64,000 bases of DNA, from positions 1 to 64,000 of the forward strand of contig CAIXUG010000001.1 of the NCBI GenBank assembly GCA_903922605.1, read 5' to 3'. Of the stretch, positions 18,601 to 27,050 are shown piece by piece. The notes under the pieces are model-generated. The model was not told where the DNA came from and did no database searches. It saw nothing but the letters and a program-made list of their open reading frames with translations. This DNA comes from an uncultured Verrucomicrobiota bacterium. GTDB taxonomy: Bacteria > Verrucomicrobiota > Verrucomicrobiia > Limisphaerales > UBA9464. Numbering within the stretch: the stretch's first letter is position 1; every line of letters begins with the position of its first letter. Both the position numbers and the translations under genes were made by a program.

Positions 18601-18952
18601 CGGTCTGGCGCACTCCGTGACGTACCGCCTCGAAGGCGACGCGGCACGCCGTCCCGAGCACGGAACCGCTTCCTTCGACGGCTCCAGTGTGCCAGTGCTG
18701 CCCCTGGGCTCCGGTGACGCCACCGGGCCGCGCCTGGTCAGCGTCGGAGCCACGGATGATGGCGCGATGCAGGTCGTGGTCGAGGACGACACGATGAGCG
18801 CCACCACCGCCTACGAGCTGGAAGTCAGCACCAATCTTCAGCACTGGTCGAAGGCGGGTGCCTTCGTGAACGGCAACACGGCCGGCTTCGCCCGGGACGA
18901 GGTCCCCGCCACCATCGGGCCGCGTTTCTACCGGGCGGTGCGGGGGAACTGA
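15614..18952 (+). CDS. Large secreted multi-Ig / Calx-beta protein
   Basis: An 1112-residue secreted protein. I chose the ATG at 15614 (MRMKTFLHACCVVGLLF) because a signal peptide follows directly; the upstream in-frame ATG adds non-signal sequence. Domains in order: Ig-like (INIDATAVDPDGEIRRVEFY), a second Ig-like (IGRVGGITDVELLLDGQKV), a Calx-beta-like domain (FRVTRTGGDLTMPLTV, GGTATPGTDY), and an Ig-like domain with a Cys cluster (YCCETCLCTAP). Then comes a near copy of the IGRVGGITDVELLLDGQKV domain and a further Ig-like domain with YSCPLCKP. Two DUF11-like repeats precede the C-terminal YELEVSTNLQHWS ... FYRAV block. Possible role: cell-surface scaffold or matrix. No catalytic domain was recognised. 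AT-rich DNA just upstream (gacaaaattctgtcatagaat, 15554-15576 region) may contain its promoter. Confidence 0.8.
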   Translation: MRMKTFLHACCVVGLLFLGNAGLAIAQAADPTGPVPPVASATLTINTPSPGQQFAQGSPINIDATAVDPDGEIRRVEFYAGDLLLGVSEILTKDAIVPGRARDHHFAWTNAPVGEFKLHAKAKSTAGLAINSPAVPITVLGNPLKPSLTITSPQDGATVRADETNKVVAVGIGRVGGITDVELLLDGQKVAESHLTFIRAPGADEPVTHTFAVVIAEGEHKLVARDLTDPALSSPAVTITAQGGVALVTIATSKSPAYERSSTGDVNDLANQTGSFRVTRTGGDLTMPLTVFYLLGGTATPGTDYQVLDAVTGGPHQPGPTNQTTVLRSLQFPAGAATTDLSFVAIPDKLTEGTESVVATLIQSPSAGPMPADYELGEPHEATAEIRDSAMPARFVLLNAPTNGASFTNPVTIHVEATAEITGVGISGLVFVANGVEIGRALYCCETCLCTAPVPGQPFSGSIDWKDVKPGTYRLVAKALTSLDSMPESDPVTITVVGPPPTPQLTIKQPTNNATLRDDQSTTVIVVGIGRVGGITDVELLLDGQKVGESHLSFIRPPGADEPVTHEFSLRPPVGDHELVARDLSDSTVISPVVHIHVIDPNPLATMTWVKPEDGDTFPAGTPIDLEVAAFDPKGLIFHADFYSDGKLIGGADYSCPLCKPAPGATLSIPFQWTGAPLGKHLLAAVATNSAGLAVGTKRLTIEVTAPPAPRIAAERTLPAVFQPGTKFTVSITVMPGTNVQNYVVEDHPPFLFHGGAVPPPDQPLWNVTAVSDGGVFDFATGAVKFGPFFDHETRTLTYEITPNSVPIGVAEFAGTAVADGVAVQIGGDHQLLGDQRHPADRDPADDSISATELTAYGAAWKNGGTWPLGPNPIPVDYVTRAGALWREGERYRFDPSAGPAPLCWVSNPLLPPITPANGGSTTSSVIKKPAFHGIAWRRVEGQAGQSLSVTVRALPAPDVNAIALEEKVPGTPTAISDNGTFDTATKTIRWGPFLDGLAHSVTYRLEGDAARRPEHGTASFDGSSVPVLPLGSGDATGPRLVSVGATDDGAMQVVVEDDTMSATTAYELEVSTNLQHWSKAGAFVNGNTAGFARDEVPATIGPRFYRAVRGN

Positions 18953-18972
18953 AGAATCGGGGCGCCGGGAAG

Positions 18973-20589
18973 TCAGCGGGCCACGTCGGTCGGGGGCCGC
19001 GACTTGCCGCCCTTTCGCTTTGGCATCGGAACCCATTGTTCTACCGGCAGCGGCTGGGCCGCGACGGCACGCAGATCATCGTCTGAGAAGTCGACATCAG
19101 CGGCCATGTTTTCCCGAACCACCAGCCAGCCAACAACCACAACCAGACCCAGGATCGCGGTCGGCAGGAGGGAAAGGAAGGTCCCATCGACGGCAAACCA
19201 AAGACTGATGCCACTGCCAAGCAGCATGAACGCGGGCGTTTTCGTGGGATTGGATTCATGCACCACAGCCGCGGCATTCGCCGCGTGCCAGACCGATTGC
19301 GCGAACGAAAGCCAGCGCAGGGAGAGGCCATAGGCCAAGGGCCAGCACCACGTCAGGCCCCAAGCCAGCCAGTCACGGAGAACCAATGGCCCCGTGCCCA
19401 GGACCTTTTCCAGACTGAGCGCAGCCAGACCGAGCAACAAGAGCGCCCCACCACGGTCAGCCACCCGACGGAGCCGCTGCGCTTCGGCATTCAGCCCGTC
19501 GAACACTTCGCGGGGTTCGAGGCCGGTGGTGAGAAGCAGTTCGAACGCACCCTCACGCCGGTCCTCGGCGACCGGTTGGGAAACCGCCAGATGCAACAGG
19601 GTATCCACCGCCGCCACGTAACCCATGGCCGTGACCACCAATGCGGGCCACGGAAACAGGACGGCGGCCAGCACGCCACCCAGACCCAGGACGACTGTCA
19701 CCAAGATGATCCCATGGCCCCAGGAACGATTGCGACGCAGCCGCCAAGCAAAGACCGCATCCGCCGGCACCGGCAGTTGGCTTCGCCGCCAGGTCGCCGA
19801 GCCACCCCACGCATCACGCCAGCGACCGAGGAGCCCCTTTCCCTCGTCCTCGCTCCATTGCCGGTGAAACAGCCAGGTAGCCAGCCCTCCGAACAGCAGT
19901 GACCAGAGCAGAAATCGCAGCACCAATCGGCCAACCAATGCCCCGTCGTCATGGCCTGCACAGGTGCCGGGAATCCTCGTCCAGTCGCTCAGGCCGCCCC
20001 AGACATACAGCGCCAGGCGACCTGCCGGACCCAGGCGTGGAGCCAGCAGCCATTCCAGCGTGAGGGGAAGCCCAACGACGATGATCGTGAATCCGGCGGC
20101 GATCGAGTTCGCGGCGGCGACCGATCTGGCGTACAGCCGGCCAACGGCCCGCATGATCGTTCCAAACACGAGCACGACGATCGGTAACAGGATCAGGAAG
20201 ACGACACCCTGTGGCCGCGCACCAGTCCACCAGAGCCCGGTGATCAGGACGGGCACCATCAGAAGCGCACCTTCCAAAACCAGCAGCATGGAGCCCAACA
20301 GGCTGCCCCAGAACACTGCCGCCGAGTTCAAGCCGGCCAGCCGCAGCAGCGACTGGCTGCCCGCCTCCTGGTCGCTCGCAAAGAGCATCGGGCCGCGTGA
20401 AAGCGAGTACGCCACCAGCCCGAAGGCGACCTGGACCATGCCCAGCCTCATCCCCTGGCGGAAGACCAACAGCAGCAAGACCGCCACAACAGCGGCACCG
20501 CCCAGCGTCTTCAAGCGCGCCCGGATGGGCGGCCCACTGCGCGCCGCCACCCGCAGCTCGCGCTGGATCAGGGGAAGCAGGCCGCTCAT
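18973..20589 (-). CDS. ABC-2 type permease with two fused halves
   Basis: A 538-residue protein with 12 or more hydrophobic segments and no ATPase domain. Each half contains the ABC-2 permease hallmark, an acidic loop before a coupling helix: DQEAGSQSLLRLAGLNSA (about residue 72) and EDRREGAFELLLTTGLEPRE (about 340). The protein thus looks like two ABC-2 permease units joined in one chain. The C-terminus is short, charged and basic (MPKRKGGKSRPP). No ABC ATPase is adjacent; the nearest are at 39777 and 46300. Substrate unknown. It overlaps no gene, and lpxD lies 18 nt upstream on the same strand. Confidence 0.7.
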   Translation of the reverse strand: MSGLLPLIQRELRVAARSGPPIRARLKTLGGAAVVAVLLLLVFRQGMRLGMVQVAFGLVAYSLSRGPMLFASDQEAGSQSLLRLAGLNSAAVFWGSLLGSMLLVLEGALLMVPVLITGLWWTGARPQGVVFLILLPIVVLVFGTIMRAVGRLYARSVAAANSIAAGFTIIVVGLPLTLEWLLAPRLGPAGRLALYVWGGLSDWTRIPGTCAGHDDGALVGRLVLRFLLWSLLFGGLATWLFHRQWSEDEGKGLLGRWRDAWGGSATWRRSQLPVPADAVFAWRLRRNRSWGHGIILVTVVLGLGGVLAAVLFPWPALVVTAMGYVAAVDTLLHLAVSQPVAEDRREGAFELLLTTGLEPREVFDGLNAEAQRLRRVADRGGALLLLGLAALSLEKVLGTGPLVLRDWLAWGLTWCWPLAYGLSLRWLSFAQSVWHAANAAAVVHESNPTKTPAFMLLGSGISLWFAVDGTFLSLLPTAILGLVVVVGWLVVRENMAADVDFSDDDLRAVAAQPLPVEQWVPMPKRKGGKSRPPTDVAR

Positions 20590-20607
20590 GCCGCGAATCG
20601 GACGGGG

Positions 20608-21630
20608 TCAGGACTGGTTGCCCGCCCGCCGCTCCAGCTCATGCACGCGGCGGAGCAGCTCCGGCAGGCGTTCGGCGGCGAGGAGCTGGCGCTTCATCAC
20701 CCGGTCGGGTTGGGCGGGCGAGCCCATCCACTTCTGGCCTTCGGGGATGTGGTTCATGATGCCGGACTGGGCGACCAGCGTGACCTTGTCGCCGATGCGA
20801 AGATGGCCCGCCACACCGACCTGGCCGGCAATGGTCACGTAGTTGCCGATCTTGGTGCTGCCCGCGATGCCGACCTGCGCCACGATGATGCAGTGCTCAC
20901 CGATGGTCACGTTGTGGCCGATCTGCACGAGGTTGTCGATCTTGGTGCCCTTGCCGATGACGGTGGCCCCCAGCGCCGCGCGGTCGATGGTCACATTCGC
21001 CCCCAGCTCCACGTCATCGTGGAGGATGACATTGCCGACCTGCGGCACCTTGCGGTGGGCGCCATTGTCGAACACATAGCCAAAGCCATCCGCGCCGACC
21101 ACGGTGCCGGCATGGATCTGCACGCGGCGGCCCAGCACGGTGCGGTTGTAAAGAGTGACGCCCGGAAAGAGCCGGCTGCCCTCGCCGATCACGCAGTCGT
21201 CGCCGACATAATCCCGCGCCTGCAGCACCACCCCGGGACCGATCTTGGCGCGCTCACCCACGTGACATTGCGCGCCGATGTAGGCGGTCGGATCAATCCG
21301 GGCCGTGGCCGCGACAATCGCGGTCGGATGGATTCCTCCGGGAAACACCGGTTCGGGAAAGAACAGGGGCAGCACCTGGGCGAAGCCGACGCGGGCATTG
21401 GCCACGCGGATCAGCGTCTTGCCGCTGGCCGATTTGAAATCACCGGCCACCAATACCGCCGCCGCCGCGCTCTGGTCGGCCCGGAGGAAGTACGACTCGT
21501 TCTCGGCGAAGGTCAGGTCCCCCTGCTTGGCGGAATCTGCCGGGGCGAACCCGAGCAGCATCAGGGCGGGGTCGCCCAGCACCTGACCGTTCAGTTTTTC
21601 AGCAATCTGGGCGGCGGAAAATTCAGGCAT
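20608..21630 (-). CDS. lpxD: UDP-3-O-acylglucosamine N-acyltransferase
   Basis: Transfers a 3-hydroxyacyl chain from acyl-ACP to UDP-3-O-acylglucosamine, the third step of lipid A synthesis, so the cell should have an LPS outer membrane. At 340 residues it has normal length. The N-terminal uridine-binding domain includes EFSAAQIAEKLNGQVLGDP and AFVGFAQVL-like sequence. It is followed by a left-handed beta-helix of hexapeptide repeats (IGPGVVLQARDYVGDDCVIGE) and the catalytic His in QIGHNVTIGEHC. A coiled C-terminal helix (LLRRVHELERRAG) ends the protein. It is not grouped with lpxA or fabZ here. Confidence 0.96.
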   Translation of the reverse strand: MPEFSAAQIAEKLNGQVLGDPALMLLGFAPADSAKQGDLTFAENESYFLRADQSAAAAVLVAGDFKSASGKTLIRVANARVGFAQVLPLFFPEPVFPGGIHPTAIVAATARIDPTAYIGAQCHVGERAKIGPGVVLQARDYVGDDCVIGEGSRLFPGVTLYNRTVLGRRVQIHAGTVVGADGFGYVFDNGAHRKVPQVGNVILHDDVELGANVTIDRAALGATVIGKGTKIDNLVQIGHNVTIGEHCIIVAQVGIAGSTKIGNYVTIAGQVGVAGHLRIGDKVTLVAQSGIMNHIPEGQKWMGSPAQPDRVMKRQLLAAERLPELLRRVHELERRAGNQS

Positions 21631-22075
21631 GAAAATGAGTGGGGGAGTTGGGGGTCAGAAATGGGTACGCGTCCGTTTCCGGAGCGAAGGCTCCGAAGCG
21701 GCTTGGCACCGCTGAAAGGCGGCGCACCAGGCTCCAAAAAATGGCGGCGCAGAATAAGGTCATGTTGACTGGATCGCTGCTCCACGCACGGGGCGGAGTG
21801 TAGCGACAGCGATTCATACGCCGGCAATGTCTTTTTTGGCCTATTTGCGCTCTTTTCCACTGACTTGGGTCGGCCCACCGGCCACGGAGGGCCTTGCCCG
21901 CAGGGTCCTAATCTCAATCTTCCTCTTACTTTTCATCACCGGAAGCAGAGCCCTTAGGATGAAGATCGGAAGACCGCCGTGTGGCCATAGCGTTGACTCA
22001 CCCGCCGAATGCTGCTGACACTTTGGGACATTTTCCACGCGGCACCTGGGGCCGCCACAGCACTACACCTACCTT
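21631..22075. other. 445-nt divergent intergenic region
   Basis: This separates lpxD (minus) from the oxidoreductase (plus), so it should hold both promoters. No open frame is convincing. A short hairpin, GGAGC-GAAG-GCTCC, lies near 21679-21692, followed by other GC-rich partial palindromes up to about 21740. A TTGACT at 21993-21998 is a possible -35 element, but no good -10 follows it at 16-18 nt. Confidence 0.4.
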
Positions 22076-23239
22076 ATGAGCAGAAAGATTCGTTACGGCA
22101 TGATCGGGGGCGGACGCGGCGCGTTCATCGGCGCGGTCCATCGCATCGCGGCCAACATTGACGGCCAGATCGAGCTCGTCGCCGGCGCCTTTTCATCCGA
22201 TGCCGAGAAGTCGAAGGCCTCCGGCGCCGACTTCTTCCTCGATCCTGCGCGCGTTTACGCCAGCTATGCGGAACTCGTGGCCAAAGAGGCCGCCCTGCCC
22301 GCCGACCAGCGGATCGACTTCGTCTCGATCGTGACGCCGAACCACGTTCACTTTCCGGCGGCCAAGGCGGCGCTGGAGGGCGGCTTCCACGTGCTGAGCG
22401 ACAAGCCGGCCACTTTCGACCTCGCCGAGGCGAAGGAGCTCGCGGCCATCGTGAAGAAGACCGGCCTGCTCTACGGCCTCACGCACAACTACACCGGCTA
22501 TCCGCTCATCAAGGAGGCCCGCGAACTCGTCCACAGCGGCAAGCTCGGCAAGATCCGCAAGGTCGTGGTCGAGTATCCGCAGGGCTGGCTTGCCACCCGC
22601 ATCGAAGCCAGCGGCCAGAAGCAGGCCGCTTGGCGCACCGACCCGAAGCGCAGCGGCGCGGCCGGCTGCATCGGCGACATCGGCACCCACGCCGAGAACC
22701 TCGCCGAATACGTCACCGGCCTGCAGATCAGCGAGCTCGCGGCGGACATCACCGCCTTTGTGAAAGGCCGCAAGCTTGATGACGATGGCAACGTGCTCCT
22801 CCGCTTCAAGGGCGGCGCGAAGGGCGTGCTGCACGCTTCCCAAATCTCCGTCGGCGAGGAGAACAACCTCAGCCTGCGCGTGTACGGCGAACTCGGTGGC
22901 CTTGAATGGCACCAGCGTGAGCCGAACACCATGCTCGTGAAGTGGCCCGACCAGCCGATGCAGGTCTATCGCACGGCCAACGGCTACCTCGGCGCCGCCG
23001 CCAAGGCCGCCGGCCGCACGCCACCCGCGCATCCGGAGGGCTATCTCGAGGCCTTCGCGAACATCTACAAGAACTTCGCCACCGCCATCCGCGCCCGTCA
23101 AGCCGGCCAGAAGCTCGCGAAGGACGATCCCGCGAACGACTACCCGAAGATCAGCGATGGCGTCCGCGGCATGGCCTTCATCGAGGCCGTGGTGAAGTCC
23201 TCCAAAGCCAACTCGGCCTGGACCAAACTGGACGCCTAA
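22076..23239 (+). CDS. Gfo/Idh/MocA family oxidoreductase
   Basis: A 387-residue NAD(P)-dependent oxidoreductase acting on a sugar, inositol or similar polyol. The N-terminal Rossmann motif is GMIGGGRGAFIGAVHR (residues 8-23). The family catalytic segment appears as SDKPATFDLAEAKEL (EKP replaced by DKP, a common variant). The conserved acid/base region is GDIGTHAENLAEYV (about residues 202-215). The C-terminal alpha/beta domain is complete. No partner gene such as a sugar isomerase or TIM-barrel epimerase is adjacent, so the substrate cannot be named. A strong terminator follows the stop. Confidence 0.92.
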   Translation: MSRKIRYGMIGGGRGAFIGAVHRIAANIDGQIELVAGAFSSDAEKSKASGADFFLDPARVYASYAELVAKEAALPADQRIDFVSIVTPNHVHFPAAKAALEGGFHVLSDKPATFDLAEAKELAAIVKKTGLLYGLTHNYTGYPLIKEARELVHSGKLGKIRKVVVEYPQGWLATRIEASGQKQAAWRTDPKRSGAAGCIGDIGTHAENLAEYVTGLQISELAADITAFVKGRKLDDDGNVLLRFKGGAKGVLHASQISVGEENNLSLRVYGELGGLEWHQREPNTMLVKWPDQPMQVYRTANGYLGAAAKAAGRTPPAHPEGYLEAFANIYKNFATAIRARQAGQKLAKDDPANDYPKISDGVRGMAFIEAVVKSSKANSAWTKLDA

Positions 23240-23259
23240 ACGTCAATCTGGCGCAGACG

Positions 23260-23291
23260 AAACCCGGTCGGAAGCCTCCGACCGGGTTTTT
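23260..23291 (+). terminator. Rho-independent terminator after the oxidoreductase gene
   Basis: A perfect 13-bp stem (23260-23272 with 23277-23289, core aaacccggtcgga) closes an agcc loop and is followed by two further T residues. It lies 20 nt after the stop at 23239, in the convergent gap before rlmN. On the minus strand only a short T run follows the hairpin, so it is a better terminator for the plus-strand gene. Confidence 0.9.
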
Positions 23292-23329
23292 CATTTCGAT
23301 GCCGGCCGAAACGTCTGCCCGGCGGCCGG

Positions 23330-24439
23330 TCAGGCCGCGGCCGCCAGCGGACGTTCGCGCGTCTTCTCGGCGCGCAACTGGCCGCAGCCGGCGGCGACAT
23401 CAATGCCGCGACGCTGGCGGACGGTGCTGGGAAAGCCCGCCGCCTGCAGCACCTGCTGGAAAGCCTTGGCCGCATCGGACCGCGTCGGCGTGCCGGCGAA
23501 GCCGCCCGTCGGATTCAGCGGGATGAGGTTCACGTGGGCGTCGATTCCGGCGAGGAGTTCCGCGAGGCGTTCGGCCTGCGCGGCCGAATCGTTCACGCCC
23601 TCGATCAGGGTCCACTCAAAGAAGATGCGGCGACCGGTCTCGGCACCGTAGGCGCGGCAGGCGGCGATGAGCTCCGCCAGCGGCCAACGCCGGCTGGCGG
23701 GCACGAGGGCGGAACGCTCGGCCTCGGTCGCGCCATGCAGGCTCACCGCCAGGTGGTAAGGCCTTTTTTCCTCCGCCAGCCGCAGAATGCCCGGTACCAC
23801 GCCCACGGTGCTGATGGTGATGCGGCTCGGGCCGATGTTCAGGCCGCGCCGATCGCTGATGATTTCCAGCGCGGTCATCACCGCGTCGTAGTTGTGCAGC
23901 GGTTCGCCCATGCCCATGAGCACGAGGTTGCGGAGACCGGCCTGACGTGTCGCCTGCAGGGCCAGCTGTGCATGGCGCACCTGCGCGACGATTTCGCCGG
24001 GGCGCAGATGCCGCACGAAGCCCATCTGGCCGGTCGCGCAGAAAACGCACCCCATCGCGCAGCCCGCCTGCGTGCTCAGGCATGCGGTATGTCGGCCGGT
24101 AAAACCCATCAGCACGGTCTCGACGCTCTGGTTGTCGTTGAGGCGCAGCAGGAACTTGCGCGTGAGCCCGTCGCTGCTGGCGATGTCGGCGCTCGCGGCG
24201 GGGGCATCGGCGAAGAAGGGGCGTCCCACGCCCACATTTTCGGCGATCCAACGCTGCAGGGGCGGCACGAAGTCGGCACGCGCACCCAAATCCGCAGTCA
24301 GGTCGCGATGCAGGGCCCGCCACAATGCCCGCGTGTGGAGCGGGCGCAGGCCGGACGCCACCAAGGCACGCTCCAGCTCCCCGAACGTGAGATCGTGGAG
24401 CGCACGGGGCGTGGTGTTTGCGGCGGCGACAGGCGGCAT
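23330..24439 (-). CDS. rlmN: Dual-specificity RNA methyltransferase (23S rRNA A2503 / tRNA A37 C2)
   Basis: A radical-SAM enzyme that methylates C2 of A2503 in 23S rRNA and A37 of some tRNAs. The 4Fe-4S motif is CAMGCVFCATGQMGF (CxxxCxxC). Other family marks are LVLMGMGEPLHNYD, ISTVGVVPGI, LAVSLHGATEAERSALVPASR and the C-terminal catalytic Cys in RRGIDVAAGCGQL. I chose the ATG at 24439 (MPPVAAANTTPRALHDLTF), giving 369 residues as usual for the family; the longer frame upstream reads repeat-like DNA. It is convergent with the oxidoreductase and divergent from gatB. Confidence 0.95.
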   Translation of the reverse strand: MPPVAAANTTPRALHDLTFGELERALVASGLRPLHTRALWRALHRDLTADLGARADFVPPLQRWIAENVGVGRPFFADAPAASADIASSDGLTRKFLLRLNDNQSVETVLMGFTGRHTACLSTQAGCAMGCVFCATGQMGFVRHLRPGEIVAQVRHAQLALQATRQAGLRNLVLMGMGEPLHNYDAVMTALEIISDRRGLNIGPSRITISTVGVVPGILRLAEEKRPYHLAVSLHGATEAERSALVPASRRWPLAELIAACRAYGAETGRRIFFEWTLIEGVNDSAAQAERLAELLAGIDAHVNLIPLNPTGGFAGTPTRSDAAKAFQQVLQAAGFPSTVRQRRGIDVAAGCGQLRAEKTRERPLAAAA

Positions 24440-24746
24440 CTCGGCCACAATTGTGACGGCCGGGCCGGGGTCGCGACAATGAAATCGGTAGGCACAGGAA
24501 TATCGGGCCCTGTTAGTCGGAGCTGAGGCTGCTCTGCTCTGGAAAGCAGCAACAACCCGGCGCAAGCCGGGGCGACGTGAGTCCAAGGTGGCCCGGCTCG
24601 CGAGGACGCTCGCCCCACCGAAATTCCTTTTGTCCTCCAGCACCGATCACACCTTAGCCGGGCCACGATTAGGAGCGACACCGGCCACGCCGCCCGAGCT
24701 TTCTTATTCCGTCCTTCCCCCTGCTCTGGCACAACCGGGTCGGAAC
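24440..24746. other. 307-nt divergent intergenic region with stem-loops
   Basis: This lies between rlmN and gatB and should contain both promoters. A stem-loop with a GCAA tetraloop (cccggcgcaagccggg) sits at 24556-24571. A GC-rich partly palindromic block at 24587-24619 begins ggtgg and ends ccacc. These look like repeat-type palindromes rather than genes; the open frames crossing them have no family features. Confidence 0.5.
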
Positions 24747-26192
24747 ATGGAATACGAAGCGGTCATCGGCCTGGAAACCCACGTCCAGCTCAAGACGACG
24801 TCGAAGATGTGGTGCGGCTGCGCCAACACCTTCGGCTCCGACCCGAACACGAACGTCTGCCCCGTCTGCCTCGGCATGCCCGGCGTGCTGCCCGTCGCCA
24901 ACGCGGAGGCGCTGAAGCTGACGGTGCTCACCGGCTATCTGCTGAACGGCGAGATCCCGCGCTTCGCGAAGTTCGACCGGAAAAACTATTTCTATCCCGA
25001 CTCGGCCAAGAACTACCAGGTCACGCAATACGACAAGCCCAGCACGCTCGGCGGCTGGCTGGAGTTCGAGTTCAAGGCGGCGCCCACCGGCTTCGCCCGC
25101 GTGCGGATCACCCGCGCGCATCTGGAGGAGGACGTCGGCAAGAGCACGCATTTCGACCGGCACAGCGGCGTGGACTTCAACCGCGCCGGCGTGCCCCTGC
25201 TCGAGATCGTTTCCGAGCCGGACCTCACCAGCTCCGACATGGCCTACGAGTATCTCAACGCCCTCAAGGACGTGCTCATCCGCGGCGGCGTGTCCGACTG
25301 CGACATGGAAAAGGGCATGGTCCGCTGCGACGTGAACGTGTCCGTGCGGCCCAAGGGCGAGACGAAGCTCGGTGCGAAGATCGAGATCAAGAACATGAAC
25401 TCGTTCTCCGGCGTTCGCCGCGCGCTCGACTACGAGATTCCGCGCCAGATCGAGGCGGTGAAGCGCGGCGAGACGCTGCGGCAGGAGACCCGCCGCTGGG
25501 ATGACATGGCGGGCATCACCGAGCCGATGCGCTCCAAGGAGGACGCCCACGACTACCGCTATTTCCCCGAGCCGGACCTGATGCCCTTCTGCCCGACGGA
25601 TGAATGGCTCGCCGAGGTGAAGGCGCGGGTGGTCGAGCTGCCCCTGCAGCGCAAGCTGCGGCTGATCCGCGAATTCGGCCTCCCGGCCGGTGATGCCCAG
25701 GTGCTCAGCGATAACCTCGAACTGGGCCGCTTCTTCGAGACGGCGGCGAAGGATTTCAAGAACCCCAAGGCCATCGCCAACTGGATCATCAACAACCTCG
25801 CGGCCAAGCTCGCCGAATCCTTCACCGAGGTGGGCGATTTGAAATTCCCGCCTGAGGCCCTGCGGGAGCTGGTCGAGCTCGTCGAATCGCGCAAGATCAA
25901 CTCGAACCAGGCGCAGGTGGTCTTTGCGGAGCTGTTCGCGAACGGTGGCGCGCCGGCAGCCATCGTTGAGGCCAAGGGGCTGGCGCAGGTCAGCGACACC
26001 GGCGCAATTGAGCAGCTGGCCGACGAGGTGATCGCCGCCAATCCGGGTCCGGCGTCTGACTTCCGCGCGGGCAAGGTGGCAGCGCTGAACTTCCTCAAGG
26101 GCCAGCTGATGAAGCTATCCAAGGGCAAGGCGAATCCGGCCGTTGCCGGCGAGGTGCTGGAGCGGCGGCTGCGCGGCGGAAGCGCCGCCTGA
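24747..26192 (+). CDS. gatB: Aspartyl/glutamyl-tRNA amidotransferase subunit B
   Basis: Part of the GatCAB complex, which converts Glu-tRNA(Gln) or Asp-tRNA(Asn) to the amidated form. GatB binds and phosphorylates the mischarged tRNA. The ATG at 24747 gives 481 residues and starts with MEYEAVIGLETHVQL, as in the family. The zinc site is seen as WCGCANTFG and CPVCLGMPG. Other marks are KNYFYPDSAKNYQ, LEEDVGKSTH and EIKNMNSFSGV, and the C-terminal YqeY-like domain is present. The neighbouring genes are not gatA or gatC, so the complex is encoded at separate loci. Confidence 0.96.
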   Translation: MEYEAVIGLETHVQLKTTSKMWCGCANTFGSDPNTNVCPVCLGMPGVLPVANAEALKLTVLTGYLLNGEIPRFAKFDRKNYFYPDSAKNYQVTQYDKPSTLGGWLEFEFKAAPTGFARVRITRAHLEEDVGKSTHFDRHSGVDFNRAGVPLLEIVSEPDLTSSDMAYEYLNALKDVLIRGGVSDCDMEKGMVRCDVNVSVRPKGETKLGAKIEIKNMNSFSGVRRALDYEIPRQIEAVKRGETLRQETRRWDDMAGITEPMRSKEDAHDYRYFPEPDLMPFCPTDEWLAEVKARVVELPLQRKLRLIREFGLPAGDAQVLSDNLELGRFFETAAKDFKNPKAIANWIINNLAAKLAESFTEVGDLKFPPEALRELVELVESRKINSNQAQVVFAELFANGGAPAAIVEAKGLAQVSDTGAIEQLADEVIAANPGPASDFRAGKVAALNFLKGQLMKLSKGKANPAVAGEVLERRLRGGSAA

Positions 26193-26247
26193 TAACTGAG
26201 TTTGCGACTTGTGACCGGGTTGCCGGCCGGCTGAAACTGAAGACGAC

Positions 26248-27015
26248 GTGACCACTCCCCAGGAACAACTGCTCTGGCTCGCCCACGAGATGGGCCGGCT
26301 CGAACGTGGCCTCGTTTGCTTCAACGAAGGCACCGCCTCGGCGCGGCTGGAGGGCGACCATTTCCTCGTCACCGCCAGCAGCTGCGTGCTGGGCACGCTG
26401 ACCCCGGCCGATCTGGTGGAGTGTTCCGCCGCCCGGATTCTGGCCCTGCTCGACATGCCGCTTTTCGACAGCAACGAGCTCGACCGCACCCTCATGCAGG
26501 CCCGGGTCAGTGAGACGGCGAAACGGCCCAGCCTGACGGCAGCCTTCCACTCGCTGATGCTCCAGTATGAGGGCGTGAACTTTGCCGCCTATTGCTCACC
26601 TCCCGCCTGCGTGCAGGTGCTTTGCTCACCGATGGCCGAGGCGTTTGCGGAGCAGCGGCTGTTTCCCGAGCAGGTGATCCAATGCGGCGTGCAGTCGGTC
26701 TATGTGCCCTATGCCGATCTCGGCAGCACGCTGGCCCGGGAAGTCCGCAGCCGCGTCACGCTGCAGCAGCGGCGCACCTCCCGGGGCATACCCAAACTGG
26801 TCGTGATCCAGAACACCGGCATCATCGCCTTGGGATCAACCGTGGAAAACGTGCTGGCCACGCTGCTCACGGCGGAAAAGTCCGCCCAGGTGTTCATGGG
26901 CTCGGCCGTGCTGGGCGGCCCGACCTTCCTGAAGCCGGGCCAGTCACAGCGGCTGGACAACCCGGTCAGCGGCCCCGCCACCGCCCAGGAGCGTCCGCGC
27001 CTGCTCAAGCAGTGA
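26248..27015 (+). CDS. Class II aldolase/adducin-like protein
   Basis: A 255-residue soluble protein starting with GTG at 26248. The N-terminal half resembles class II aldolase/adducin folds (GRLERGLVCFNEGTASAR, the GLV..GNxSxR element). Next comes a segment with a probable start of the His-containing region (MLQYEGVNFAAYCSPPACVQVLCSP). The later part, VIQCGVQSVYVPYADLGSTLAREV and LVVIQNTGIIALGSTVENVLATL, follows the family pattern of an active-site region. The usual zinc-binding HxH is not evident (HSLMLQY and no H-x-H at the expected position), so enzymatic activity is uncertain. It lies 55 nt after gatB on the same strand. Confidence 0.6.
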   Translation: MTTPQEQLLWLAHEMGRLERGLVCFNEGTASARLEGDHFLVTASSCVLGTLTPADLVECSAARILALLDMPLFDSNELDRTLMQARVSETAKRPSLTAAFHSLMLQYEGVNFAAYCSPPACVQVLCSPMAEAFAEQRLFPEQVIQCGVQSVYVPYADLGSTLAREVRSRVTLQQRRTSRGIPKLVVIQNTGIIALGSTVENVLATLLTAEKSAQVFMGSAVLGGPTFLKPGQSQRLDNPVSGPATAQERPRLLKQ

Positions 27016-27050
27016 GGCTGAGACACGGACACGGTGCCGCAGGAAGCGGT

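Noticed and set aside
17051-19036. A 661-codon minus-strand frame opposite the Ig-domain protein
   Set aside because: It is antisense to an evident secreted protein and has no family resemblance.
21827-22038. Small open frames on both strands upstream of the oxidoreductase gene
   Set aside because: They mirror each other on opposite strands, lack ribosome sites and show no recognisable protein features.
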